From positions 24,150 to 36,682 of the forward strand of contig DLKK01000046.1 in the NCBI GenBank assembly GCA_002478955.1: a DNA stretch of 12,533 nucleotides, read 5' to 3'. A program made the translations under genes and the position numbers. The notes under the pieces are model-generated. The model worked only from the letters and a program-made list of their open reading frames with translations. It ran no database searches and had not been told where the DNA came from. This DNA is from Treponema sp. UBA7590 (lineage in GTDB: Bacteria; Spirochaetota; Spirochaetia; Treponematales; Treponemataceae). Position 1 is the stretch's first letter, and each line of letters begins with the position of its first letter. Shown one piece after another: positions 1 to 6,934 of this stretch.

Positions 1-2
1 TA

Positions 3-1286
3 AAACCGCGAACTCACAAATATGGAATGATTATAATAGATGAATGTCACCATGTTTCCGCATTCAGCACGGAAAATCTTGTTGCAAGTTTCTGTGCAAA
101 ATACGTTTACGGCTTGACAGCAACTCCAATAAGGCGCGACGGTCATCAGAAAATCATTTTTTATCAATGCGGAAAAATTCTGTTTTCTACAACCTCAAAG
201 CAGATGAACAAAACGCAGAATTTTGACCATTATTTTATTCCCCGATTTTCAAATTTTCATTTTAAGCCCGACTCAAACGCGACAGACAAAAACCGTCCAA
301 TCAACAGCTGCTATGCTGAGCTTGTAAAGAACGAGGCACGAAACGAACTGATTGCAGAAGACGTAAAAAACGCTGTAAAAGCCGGACGCACTCCGCTGGT
401 CTTGTCTGACAGAATTGAACACCTCGAAACATTAGAAAAGCAGCTTAAAAATGCCGCAAAAAATGTGATTTTGATTACAGGACGCGGACCTTCAAAGCAG
501 AAGAAAACGCAGCTTGAAAAACTAAATTCAATCCCAAAAGAAGAGAGCCTTATTGTTCTTGCCACGGGAAAATATGCAGGAGAAGGATTTGACCAGCCGC
601 GGTTGGACACTTTGATGCTTGTCTTTCCGTTCAGCTGGAAGGGAACTCTTGCGCAATACTGCGGACGGCTCCACAGAAATTTCGCAGGCAAAAGCGAAGT
701 TCAGATTTATGATTATGTGGATTTTAGAATTCCGATCTTTGACAGAATGTATCAGAACAGGCTGAAAGGCTACAGGCAGCTTGGCTATTCTGTAAAAGTG
801 AATGATGAAAAATGCGTCGGTCAACAGGAAAATGCGCACTCTAAAATATATTCCTTTGCCGAATATAAAACAGATTTTGAAAATGACCTTGCCTGCGCAG
901 AAAAATCTGTCACAGTGTTTTTGCCGTATCTTACAAAAGCGCAGGTGCAGAATTTTATTCATTTGCTTTCAAAGAATATTTCAAACGGCGCAAGGTTTCT
1001 TGTTTTTACAAAACGTGCGGCAAGCGCAGAAACTCAGAAAAACCAGGACGCACTGATTCTTCAGCTGGAAAATGCCGGCGCAAAAGTTGAAAAACGGAAT
1101 GAGCTTTCCCAAAAAACTGCAATAATCGATGAAAAAATCCTTTGGTACGGAAACGTGAACTTTTTAAGCGCGCCAAATTTCCACACGTCCAGCCCACAAG
1201 AAAACGAAGAATGCACAATCCGCATTTTCAGCGCAGCGGTAGCACAGGAAATAGAAGCGGAGATGGTCGGGAAAAAAGAAGTATGA
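3..1286 (+). CDS. SF2 (DEAD/DEAH-type) helicase with C-terminal PLD-like domain, 5'-partial
   Basis: C-terminal part of a superfamily 2 helicase; the frame is open to the left edge (KPRTHKYG precedes the Met at 27), so the true start and Walker A lie outside the window. Counting from that Met, DECHH (residues 5-9) is the Walker B/motif II, LTATPIRRDG (about 30-39) is motif III, and GEGFDQPRLDTL followed by QYCGRLHR (about 185-218) are motifs V and VI. The last 140 residues look like a phospholipase-D-type nuclease domain ending in KTAIIDEKILWYGNVN. The PLD K-x4-D is kept, but the position two before Lys, normally His, is Ser (codon 1107-1109), so nuclease activity may be lost. This helicase-PLD layout recalls the large proteins of TOTE-type conflict systems that carry an archaeo-eukaryotic primase at the N-terminus; that is inferred, because the N-terminus is not visible. 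A type I HsdR subunit is less likely given the PLD tail. Confidence 0.88.
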   Translation, partial: KPRTHKYGMIIIDECHHVSAFSTENLVASFCAKYVYGLTATPIRRDGHQKIIFYQCGKILFSTTSKQMNKTQNFDHYFIPRFSNFHFKPDSNATDKNRPINSCYAELVKNEARNELIAEDVKNAVKAGRTPLVLSDRIEHLETLEKQLKNAAKNVILITGRGPSKQKKTQLEKLNSIPKEESLIVLATGKYAGEGFDQPRLDTLMLVFPFSWKGTLAQYCGRLHRNFAGKSEVQIYDYVDFRIPIFDRMYQNRLKGYRQLGYSVKVNDEKCVGQQENAHSKIYSFAEYKTDFENDLACAEKSVTVFLPYLTKAQVQNFIHLLSKNISNGARFLVFTKRAASAETQKNQDALILQLENAGAKVEKRNELSQKTAIIDEKILWYGNVNFLSAPNFHTSSPQENEECTIRIFSAAVAQEIEAEMVGKKEV

Positions 1287-1315
1287 GTTCTGTGTGTTTT
1301 TGTATTTTTATGATA

Positions 1316-1771
1316 CTAAAAAAGAACTGAAAGATTTTTCCACTCACTGTTAGCGTTTATTATGAAAACCTTAAAAAGCGATGCACTTAAACAAGGTAAA
1401 GTTTTCCTATTATTTTTCCCAACCTCATATCCCATCATTCTGTAAAAGTCCTCTTTCCAGATTATGTTGCCGCAGCCTTTTCCGTTGGCGGTGTAGTTTG
1501 TGCAGGCGAGAAAATGGTTTGAGCCGTCTTTTGATGACTTTACAATCAGATAGCCGTCGGCGCAAGAATCACACTTCATAATTGAAAGCTTGCCGGAGTC
1601 AAGGCGGTTTGTCATAAAGTCGCAGATTTCAGGCTCGTTTGTGCAAATCCAAAGGTTCAAGCCATAAGCCACCTTGTATTTGTGCTGCAGCGGATATCCG
1701 CAAATCGGGCAGGACTTTTTCAAAAGCGGATTTTCCTGCATTTCTTCGTTCCACTCGCCTTTCAGCACCAC
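1316..1771 (-). pseudogene. C-terminal remnant of a UvrD-like helicase (double C4 zinc ribbon)
   Basis: The 151-residue frame contains two topoisomerase-type C4 zinc ribbons. The first runs from CPICG (about residues 21-25) to the WICTNEPEIC segment, the second from KCDSC to CTNY and the GC in GKGCGN. The stretch FMTNRLDSGKL..MKCDSCADGYLIV resembles, from memory, the C-terminal tail of large SF1 UvrD/Rep-type helicases. Helicase motifs are absent. The only in-frame start is GTG at 1771 with no Shine-Dalgarno upstream, and the frame stays open to a TAA at 1805-1807 with ordinary-looking residues, as expected if the body was deleted. The last 25 or so residues look less conserved and may be read-through past the original end. 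It lies tail to tail with the SF2 helicase. A small independent zinc protein is possible, but a gene fragment is more likely. Confidence 0.62.
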
Positions 1772-1852
1772 ATTTTTATAATCATGTTTTATTTTATATG
1801 CGTTTTACAACTTTTACCATAAAATATTTCAGCCGAATTGTCATTTATGGTC

Positions 1853-1883
1853 AGAAAAAAACTTAAATTGAACTAATTCAATT
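1853..1883 (-). terminator. Rho-independent terminator of the AAA+ ATPase gene
   Basis: Read on the minus strand, AATTGAA-TTAG-TTCAATT (7-bp stem, 4-nt loop, 1866-1883) overlaps the stop codon and is followed by TAAG and a run of seven T. The stem is AT-only, so it may be weak, but placement and T-tract fit. Confidence 0.55.
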
Positions 1884-3297
1884 AAAACAAATCATCCAAA
1901 GCAACAACAGAATACTCCGGATTTTTTTCTATCTGTTTTTTCACACCAGAAGTAACTCCGTTTTTTGAAAAAATAATGAACGACTTATTCGGCTGCCTGA
2001 CACAAAATGCGGAATCCTGCAAGTCTTTTAACTGTTTTTCGCCAAAAGGTTCATCTGTATATTTACATTCGCAGATGACGGCATTTTCATTGTCCGTTGC
2101 AAGAATGTCAATTTCTTCCTGCTTCTTTAAAACCGGGTTATTGCCCCACCAGCGACCAAGATTTTCTGCAAAGAAGGGCATTTTTCCGTTATAAAACAGT
2201 TCTTTCAAATATGTCTCGCACACTGCCTCAAACCTATAGCCTGCAAAAGCGTTAAGCTTCTCCTTGGTAAGTTCTCTTTCAAAATACAACTCAGGCGAAA
2301 TCAATCCGTTCAGCATATTCCGATGTTTAAAGATAAACGCAAAATAAAATGCGAAATAATTATCACAAATCGAATACAATGTGTTTCTGCTTTTTTCTTT
2401 TTCGCCGCAAGGAACTTCTTTTTTTATGAATCCCAGATTTATCAGGACATTGATATACTTTGCAATTTTAGCCGAATCATCGTCAACTTTGTCCTTGATT
2501 GTGTTAAATGTTGAAGCGCCTGCATTTATAGCCAGCATGATGTTCTTATAGAAATAAGTTTCTTTCAGTTCCATCCGAAGAAGAGTTTCAATTTCGTTAA
2601 AAAGGTATCCGGTGGTAGAAAGGCAGTGTCTGATTACATTCTCTTTAATAGAAAATTTGTCGTCAAAAAGCGAGAGATAAAGAGGAATGCCGCCCAATAT
2701 AGAATAAGCCAAAAGCGCATCAGAATTTGAATAATTTGGGAAAAATTCCCTTGCCTCTTTATAAGTAAAAGGAAGAAGCTTCAATTCAGAAGTTTTTCTT
2801 CCGTAAAGCGGTTTTGCAGAATCATCGATTATCTCTTCGATTACAGAAACTTCCGAACCGCACAATATAAGAAAGATGTCTTTTGATTTCAGAATTTTAT
2901 CAATCGCATTTTGCAGACCTGAATCAAAAGCCGGATTTGAATTGTAAAGATAAGTGAACTCGTCAATTATCAACACAAGCCGTTCTTTTATTTCTGTATT
3001 TTTAAGAAAGGAATAAACATCGTTCCAAGTAGAAAATGAGTTCAAAAAATCCCCTGCCTTTAGAACTCTATTCAACTCTTCGCAGAAATTCTGAACATTG
3101 CTTTTTTCGGAAGATTTATCGCCTGTAAAGTAAACAACATTTTTCTGGTGATTTTTTGCAAAATGAGATAAAAGATATGATTTGCCGACTCTGCGCCTGC
3201 CATGAAGAATCAGCATTTCAAATTTGCCGGACTTATATAGCGATTCCAGCAAATCAAGTTCCTTTTTCCGCCCGATAAAGATTTCTTCATTATTCAT
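1882..3297 (-). CDS. AAA+ ATPase of archaeal type (ATPase_2) with C-terminal DUF234/PD-(D/E)XK-like domain
   Basis: A complete 471-residue P-loop ATPase. IFIGRKKELDLL at residues 6-17 is the usual opening of this family. Walker A is GRRRVGKS (33-40), Walker B is LVLIIDEF with D112-E113, and LILCGSEVSVIEE follows as a sensor-like segment. A winged-helix-like middle region (about 255-310) precedes a C-terminal domain with R-x-EAVCETYL and then EIDIL (D397) and CECKYT (E410, K412), the D...ExK pattern of a restriction-endonuclease-like fold. The family is very common in archaea and in some bacteria including treponemes, often in many paralogues. Its role is not established; defence, mobile-element and toxin-like roles have been suggested. 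The ATG at 3297 is preceded by GGAG at about ten bases. It is monocistronic, with a terminator at its stop codon and a repeat motif upstream. Confidence 0.9.
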   Translation of the reverse strand: MNNEEIFIGRKKELDLLESLYKSGKFEMLILHGRRRVGKSYLLSHFAKNHQKNVVYFTGDKSSEKSNVQNFCEELNRVLKAGDFLNSFSTWNDVYSFLKNTEIKERLVLIIDEFTYLYNSNPAFDSGLQNAIDKILKSKDIFLILCGSEVSVIEEIIDDSAKPLYGRKTSELKLLPFTYKEAREFFPNYSNSDALLAYSILGGIPLYLSLFDDKFSIKENVIRHCLSTTGYLFNEIETLLRMELKETYFYKNIMLAINAGASTFNTIKDKVDDDSAKIAKYINVLINLGFIKKEVPCGEKEKSRNTLYSICDNYFAFYFAFIFKHRNMLNGLISPELYFERELTKEKLNAFAGYRFEAVCETYLKELFYNGKMPFFAENLGRWWGNNPVLKKQEEIDILATDNENAVICECKYTDEPFGEKQLKDLQDSAFCVRQPNKSFIIFSKNGVTSGVKKQIEKNPEYSVVALDDLF

Positions 3298-3300
3298 ATA

Positions 3301-3332
3301 ATTTACTCCAAAGTTATTTACTCTAAAGTAAA
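3301..3332 (-). promoter_or_regulatory. Tandem operator-like motif overlapping the ATPase ribosome binding site
   Basis: Two copies of ATTTACTCYAAAGT lie head to tail at 3301-3314 and 3316-3329, differing at one base, with starts 15 bases apart. The distal copy extends into a perfect inverted repeat, TTTACT-CTAA-AGTAAA (3317-3332). In the gene's direction the proximal copy contains GGAG, the Shine-Dalgarno sequence about 10 bases before the ATG. A protein bound here could block both transcription and translation. Autoregulation is an inference. Confidence 0.6.
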
Positions 3333-3503
3333 TTATATTTTATTTCAGATAAAATTCAAGAGTTCAAAACATGGAGCCATTTCTAAAATTCTTCTCAAGA
3401 AAAAGGAAAGGTATCTGTATTTTTTGGTGGATAAATTATTATATGACTTCCCATGCCGTTTTACCAGTTTTGTAGAATAATTTTTCTCTGCGGACTTTGA
3501 ATT
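3333..3503. other. Intergenic region without a supported gene
   Basis: The stretch between the ATPase operator and the FlhF-like frame. A 34-codon ATG frame (3371-3475, plus) exists but has no ribosome binding site and no recognisable motif. No FlhF N-terminal sequence could be recognised in any frame. Confidence 0.4.
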
Positions 3504-4139
3504 TTGACAACTGCATCCAAACTCTCACTATATGCAAGCCTCATGCGTTATCATGCTCGTATGAAACAAGACGACAAAATCGGAACTTATTTATTTTTTG
3601 GAACTCCTGGAAGTGGAAAAACGAATGTGCTGTTCAAATTCCTGCGTCAGAAACTTCTAGAAGAAAAGCGATACGGCAACGGCAAAATGACAGAACCGCC
3701 ATACGAAGTTCTTTCCTTCAACAGCTTTAATATCTGCGCCAGTGAAATGTGCCGGAAGCTCTGCCGTATGATGAGTATTCCGTGCAAGGCTGAAATCAGC
3801 AAATTTCCGAAAGATTACAGCTATAGCCCGCATAAAACTTATTTTGTGGACACAAGCGGAAAACTTGACGTGCAAAAACTTGTATACGATTTCTTTTCAA
3901 ATGGTTCGTTCGCAGCAAAATGTTTTCTGGCGATTCCAGCGGTTATTGACCTCCAGATTTTGAGCGGAATTTTAGAGCAATATGCCTTTTTAAAGAATTT
4001 TAAAGTTGTCTTGACTTTCTGTGATTTTGCAAATGACAAAAAGATAAATCAGCTTTCAGAATTTTTTGAATCAAGAAAGATAAGGATAGCAGCCCGCAAC
4101 ATTTCAGGAACAATCGATGGGTCAATGGAATTTTTGTAG
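3504..4139 (+). CDS. FlhF-like SRP-type GTPase domain, truncated and degenerate (probable pseudogene)
   Basis: The 211-residue frame matches the G domain of FlhF, the SRP-family GTPase that positions flagella. GTPGSGKT (about residues 33-40) is the P-loop. SFNSFNICASEMCRKLCRMMSIP aligns with the family's IDTYRIGAVEQLKxYAxxMxIP segment. FVDTSGK corresponds to the DTAGR motif, and VVLTFCDFANDKK to the TKLDE guanine-specificity motif. Several key residues are changed: D and R of DTYR are both Asn, TKxD reads TFCD, and the GQ near the end reads SGT. GTP specificity is therefore doubtful. The basic and N domains that precede the G domain in full-length FlhF (roughly 400 residues) are missing; a TGA lies two codons upstream and the only early start is TTG 3504 without a clear Shine-Dalgarno. 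Sense continues in another frame after 4115. A decayed paralogue is the favoured reading; a diverged functional mini-GTPase is the alternative. Confidence 0.62.
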   Translation: MTTASKLSLYASLMRYHARMKQDDKIGTYLFFGTPGSGKTNVLFKFLRQKLLEEKRYGNGKMTEPPYEVLSFNSFNICASEMCRKLCRMMSIPCKAEISKFPKDYSYSPHKTYFVDTSGKLDVQKLVYDFFSNGSFAAKCFLAIPAVIDLQILSGILEQYAFLKNFKVVLTFCDFANDKKINQLSEFFESRKIRIAARNISGTIDGSMEFL

Positions 4140-4315
4140 GCTCATTTTCCGGCGACGACAATTTTCCGTACGGTAAACGCGTCGCAACAACCATGCTTGA
4201 AGTTGCAGAGTCCGCACGAATCATACACAAAAATTTTCTAATGAAGAATCAAGTCTTATTTTTCCGGAAGCCTGATTTCTCCAGACGACTCAACCTTATT
4301 CTTCAAGCAGTTTGA
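4115..4315 (+). pseudogene. Frameshifted continuation of the FlhF-like gene
   Basis: From 4115, one frame back relative to the FlhF-like frame, an open stretch of 66 codons reads RWVNGIFVGSFSGDDNF and continues to TGA 4313-4315, with a coding-like segment VATTMLEVAESARIIHKNF and GC-rich third positions. It picks up exactly where the first frame leaves recognisable FlhF sequence (ISGTID). A one-base loss near 4113-4125 would explain both frames. Its last 20 bases overlap the end of the convergent FliG_C-like gene. No family was recognised for this C-terminal piece. Confidence 0.45.
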
Positions 4316-4589
4316 TTTTTCCCAATTTTTCAAGTCCGAACATCACATCAAGAATTTTCTGCTGCGCCTCCAAGGAATCCTTGCGGGAAACGTTCGTGTT
4401 GTACTGCATATCTTCCATTATCATCTGCTCCGCACATTTTGACATATTGCGGAAAAACGCATCCTTCACTTCCGCACTCGCTTCCATCAAAGCATACTCC
4501 AGCTCCATAACATCGATTTCCTTCAAAACCAGCTTAACGGCACTGTTCTTTAAAAGATAAATGTCGTCAAAAGTCATCGCATTTTTCAT
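4296..4589 (-). CDS. Stand-alone FliG C-terminal-domain protein
   Basis: The 97-residue product corresponds to the last domain of the flagellar switch protein FliG and nothing else. FDDIYLL (7-13), VLKEIDVMEL..AL (21-34), FFRNMSKCAEQMI.EDM (45-61) and EAQQKILDVMFGLEKLGKI (74-92) follow FliG's FEDI..LDD, VLREVD...L..AL, I..NMSKRA...L.EDME and EAQQKI..I...LE..GEI block by block. Full FliG is about 340 residues, so the N and middle domains are absent. Substitutions at conserved charged or hinge positions stand out: R to K in LREVD, R to C in NMSKRA, and the GPVR region replaced by TNVS. Translation looks real: GGAGG sits five bases before ATG 4589, and the second Met (residue 5) is an alternative start. 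It converges on the FlhF-like remnant. It may be a diverged accessory rotor protein or a fragment kept by chance. Confidence 0.82.
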   Translation of the reverse strand: MKNAMTFDDIYLLKNSAVKLVLKEIDVMELEYALMEASAEVKDAFFRNMSKCAEQMIMEDMQYNTNVSRKDSLEAQQKILDVMFGLEKLGKIKLLEE

Positions 4590-4636
4590 GTCCGCCTCCA
4601 GTTTTGTTTTACGAAATATTTTTATTCAGCTTTAAA

Positions 4637-4642
4637 ATTATA
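4637..4642 (-). promoter_or_regulatory. Candidate -10 box of the FliG_C-like gene
   Basis: TATAAT on the minus strand about 48 bases upstream of ATG 4589. No good -35 is visible at 16-18 bases (TATGTG is the closest). The evidence is the -10 match alone. Confidence 0.35.
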
Positions 4643-4749
4643 ATAACACGGCGGACTTGCACATAATGACAGCCTGATTTTTGTTTTTTTAAAAGAATAT
4701 TTTTCGTGATATAATTTTTAGGCTTGCATTATCTGACAGCGTGATGGTG

Positions 4750-4755
4750 TATACT
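4750..4755 (+). promoter_or_regulatory. Candidate -10 box of the HNH endonuclease gene
   Basis: TATACT lies 22 bases before ATG 4778, with TTGCAT (4724-4729) upstream at a long 20-base spacing. A second TATAAT is at 4710-4715. Either could serve; neither has an ideal -35. Confidence 0.3.
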
Positions 4756-4777
4756 GAAACTACAGCGAGATGAAAGG

Positions 4778-5380
4778 ATGGGAAAATCAAATTATCCACA
4801 ATTAGATGAAGGACTTGATGAGAAAGTTTTTGGTTATAAAGGAATTGAATACAGCCTTTATGAATTACGAAATTCTGCAAATAATTTTCGTACAGATGAC
4901 GCAAAATGTTATCGTAATATCGCAAAAGCAAAATATTCAAAAATATATAATTGTGAACAAGACTTTGTTCCAGTAAAACTTTTGGAAGAAGTATACGGAT
5001 TAGACGAAACTTTCAAAGAAATATGGCGTGAAGTCCCTGATAACAAAAAATATACTGTGAGTAACCTTGGTCGAATAAAGCTAAATGGAATTCTCGTTCA
5101 CCAAGATGATGAAAATTTTAACGGTTATCTTAAAATGACTAAAACTACAGAAGGCAAAGATTCAGATAATCGCTCTGAAAATATTTATATCTTTGTCGCA
5201 GCAGCCTTTTTACCAAACTATAAAAAAGGAATGCATGTTCACCACATCAACAACAACGGATATGACTGCCGCCCGGAAAATCTGATTCTGCTGACTCCAC
5301 CACAACATTCAAAAGTACATGGATTTCCTCTAAAAGGCGATGACAATTCATACGAAAAGGTTTCACAAGTTGGGCAATAG
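4778..5380 (+). CDS. NUMOD4/HNH homing-type endonuclease
   Basis: A 200-residue protein with a NUMOD4 DNA-binding motif, EIWREVPDNKKYTVSNLGRI (81-100), followed by an HNH nuclease domain: HVHHINNNGYDCRPENLILLTP..H (153-177), with the catalytic pair H155-H156, N168 and H177. This order is standard for free-standing homing endonucleases of phages and mobile introns. The first 75 residues match nothing I recognise. GAGA about 12 bases upstream is the likely Shine-Dalgarno; GAAAGG directly against the ATG is too close. The gene is more AT-rich than the flanking WYL and helicase genes, suggesting separate acquisition. Its 3' end overlaps the WYL gene by up to 41 bases, so its last 10-14 codons were probably shaped by that sequence. 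No intron or intein was recognised around it. Confidence 0.86.
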   Translation: MGKSNYPQLDEGLDEKVFGYKGIEYSLYELRNSANNFRTDDAKCYRNIAKAKYSKIYNCEQDFVPVKLLEEVYGLDETFKEIWREVPDNKKYTVSNLGRIKLNGILVHQDDENFNGYLKMTKTTEGKDSDNRSENIYIFVAAAFLPNYKKGMHVHHINNNGYDCRPENLILLTPPQHSKVHGFPLKGDDNSYEKVSQVGQ

Positions 5381-6350
5381 ACGGCTTTCGCTTTCCAATT
5401 ACCGCAGGGCCTTGCAAATTGACGAGCTGATTGCAGCGGAAAAATATCCGAACGTCGCTTTTCTGATGCAAAAATTCGAATGTTCGGAGGCAACAGTTCT
5501 GCGGGCAATAGAAACTCTGCGAAACGATTTTGGCGCGGAAATATTATACGACCGCAGCAGAAAAGGCTACTACTATGCTGAACCGCACTTCCGTCTGATT
5601 GCGAGCTTCACGACCGAAAAGCAGATTGTCGCCGCGCACCTGATGACAAATCTGCTTAAAGTCGTAAAGGACACTCCAATTTACAATCAGGCGATTGAAG
5701 TCTACAAAAGCCTTGAAAACGAGCTGGACGGAAACGAAAAACTGAACGCGGCAAAACTTGAAAACCGAATTGTGTTTCTCGGAATGGACGCAATTAGAAT
5801 AGAAGACAATCTATGGAATCTAATCGAAGAAGCCATGATGAAAAACCGCCTCATTCAGTTCGACTATTATAAAAACGGCAGGCGTTATGAAGTTACCGTC
5901 GAGCCGTGGCAGCTTGTCTATTTTCAGGGAATATGGAGCTTGTATTGCTACAATAAATTTTACAGGGAAACTCGGCTATACAATCTTCCTGCAATCACGA
6001 ATCCAAAAATCTTGGACAAAACTTTTGAGCTTCCGCCGGACTTTGAATTTGAAAAGCACAGCAAAGGCAGCTTCGGAAAATTCATCGGAAAAGAAAACTA
6101 CAGCTTCAAACTGAAAATTCGGAAAGAGAAACTTTGCTACATCCGAATGTACAAGTGGGCGGACGACCAGAAATTCGAGAAACAGAGCGACGGGACGGCA
6201 ATCATGACATTCACAAGCAACCAGTACTACCCCGTCTTGAACTGGATTCTGGAAAAAGGAATGTACATCACTCCGCTTGAGCCGAAGAAACTAGTTGATG
6301 AATGGAAAAAGAATGTTCTTGCGATGTATGAGGAAGTGCGGGAGGTGTGA
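5340..6350 (+). CDS. WYL-domain transcriptional regulator
   Basis: A 336-residue regulator with an N-terminal winged helix-turn-helix (about residues 20-80: RALQIDELIAAEKYPNVAFL followed by FECSEATVLRAIETLRNDF and YDRSRKGYYY) and a central WYL domain (about 150-225). A C-terminal WCX-like extension reaches the end (NWILEKGMYITPLEPKKLVDEW). The signature Trp-Tyr-Leu reads W199-S200-L201. The preceding VEPWQLVYFQG and following RETRLYNL are well kept, so ligand binding probably survives. WYL proteins bind nucleic-acid-type or nucleotide ligands and often control defence genes. ATG 5340 has AAGG only two bases away. TTG 5370 has AAAAGG nine bases upstream and begins just before the conserved GNRR; it is a credible alternative start. 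No target operon is visible on the same strand. Confidence 0.88.
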   Translation: MTIHTKRFHKLGNRRLSLSNYRRALQIDELIAAEKYPNVAFLMQKFECSEATVLRAIETLRNDFGAEILYDRSRKGYYYAEPHFRLIASFTTEKQIVAAHLMTNLLKVVKDTPIYNQAIEVYKSLENELDGNEKLNAAKLENRIVFLGMDAIRIEDNLWNLIEEAMMKNRLIQFDYYKNGRRYEVTVEPWQLVYFQGIWSLYCYNKFYRETRLYNLPAITNPKILDKTFELPPDFEFEKHSKGSFGKFIGKENYSFKLKIRKEKLCYIRMYKWADDQKFEKQSDGTAIMTFTSNQYYPVLNWILEKGMYITPLEPKKLVDEWKKNVLAMYEEVREV

Positions 6351-6375
6351 TTTTGTTTTATCGGATGAGTTTTTA

Positions 6376-6933
6376 CTAATCTTGTTGTTTATTCAACTCG
6401 TCAATAAAAATAGAAAGATTTGAAAACGCTTTTTCTGATTCTGTACTGGTAACAATATTATCTTTTGCAAGATTTCTATTTTTCCAAAGAACTTCCTGTT
6501 GTACCAAAGACAAAGAACCTTTTATATATGAATTCCATTCTTGATGCATTTGCAATTTCTGAAGGCATTTATTTACATCTGTTGTTTGACTGTTAATTTT
6601 TTCAATATGTGCAAGAAACCAGATTTCAATACAAGGATTACTTAAAAGACTTGTTGCATCACATCGCTTTATTGTATCAACAACTTTTTTTACATCCGCA
6701 TCATACATAAGGTAACATTGAATTTTATCTGCAGCATTTATTCTAAGTTCTTTTTTATGCCTATCAATAAGGCGTTGATTTATCTTTTGCCCTACTATTT
6801 TTGAAATAACTTTTATAGGCAATCGATATTTTTGTCTGAGCATATCAACATAACATTCTTCCGTTTCACCTTCACATAAAACAAGAATTACCTGTTTCAT
6901 TTTTCTAGAAGCACGTGATTTTTCTTTTTTCAT
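6376..6933 (-). CDS. RloB-like TOPRIM protein (AbiLii-type defence effector)
   Basis: A 185-residue member of the RloB family. VILVLCEGETEECYV (15-29) supplies the TOPRIM glutamate E21, YLMYDADVKK supplies D78-x-D80, and LLSNPCIEIWFLAH (96-109) is the signature SNPcfElWlLlH block. TOPRIM folds cleave or join phosphodiester bonds with bound metal, so a metal-dependent nuclease acting on nucleic acid is likely. The ATG at 6933 lies one base past the stop codon of the ATPase gene, with GGGAG four bases before it, so translation is coupled. Met 12 is an alternative start that would drop a basic leader. Paired with an upstream AAA ATPase, RloB proteins form the AbiL abortive-infection system and RloAB modules near restriction loci. 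The reading frame is intact. Confidence 0.88.
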   Translation of the reverse strand: MKKEKSRASRKMKQVILVLCEGETEECYVDMLRQKYRLPIKVISKIVGQKINQRLIDRHKKELRINAADKIQCYLMYDADVKKVVDTIKRCDATSLLSNPCIEIWFLAHIEKINSQTTDVNKCLQKLQMHQEWNSYIKGSLSLVQQEVLWKNRNLAKDNIVTSTESEKAFSNLSIFIDELNKQQD

Positions 6934-6934
6934 A

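Noticed and set aside
311..962. Antisense open frames opposite the helicase
   Set aside because: They mirror the GC-rich codons of the real gene; the helicase motifs lie on the plus strand.
3..1286. Type I restriction HsdR subunit
   Set aside because: The C-terminus is a PLD-like domain and no HsdS or HsdM gene is nearby; the right-hand neighbours are unrelated.
1295..1322. Terminator between the SF2 helicase and the zinc-ribbon remnant
   Set aside because: TTTTTGTAT and ATACTAAAAA pair only with a bulge in an AT-only stem; too weak to call.
3371..3475. 34-codon ATG frame upstream of the FlhF-like gene
   Set aside because: No ribosome binding site, no recognisable motif and ordinary AT-rich composition; expected by chance.
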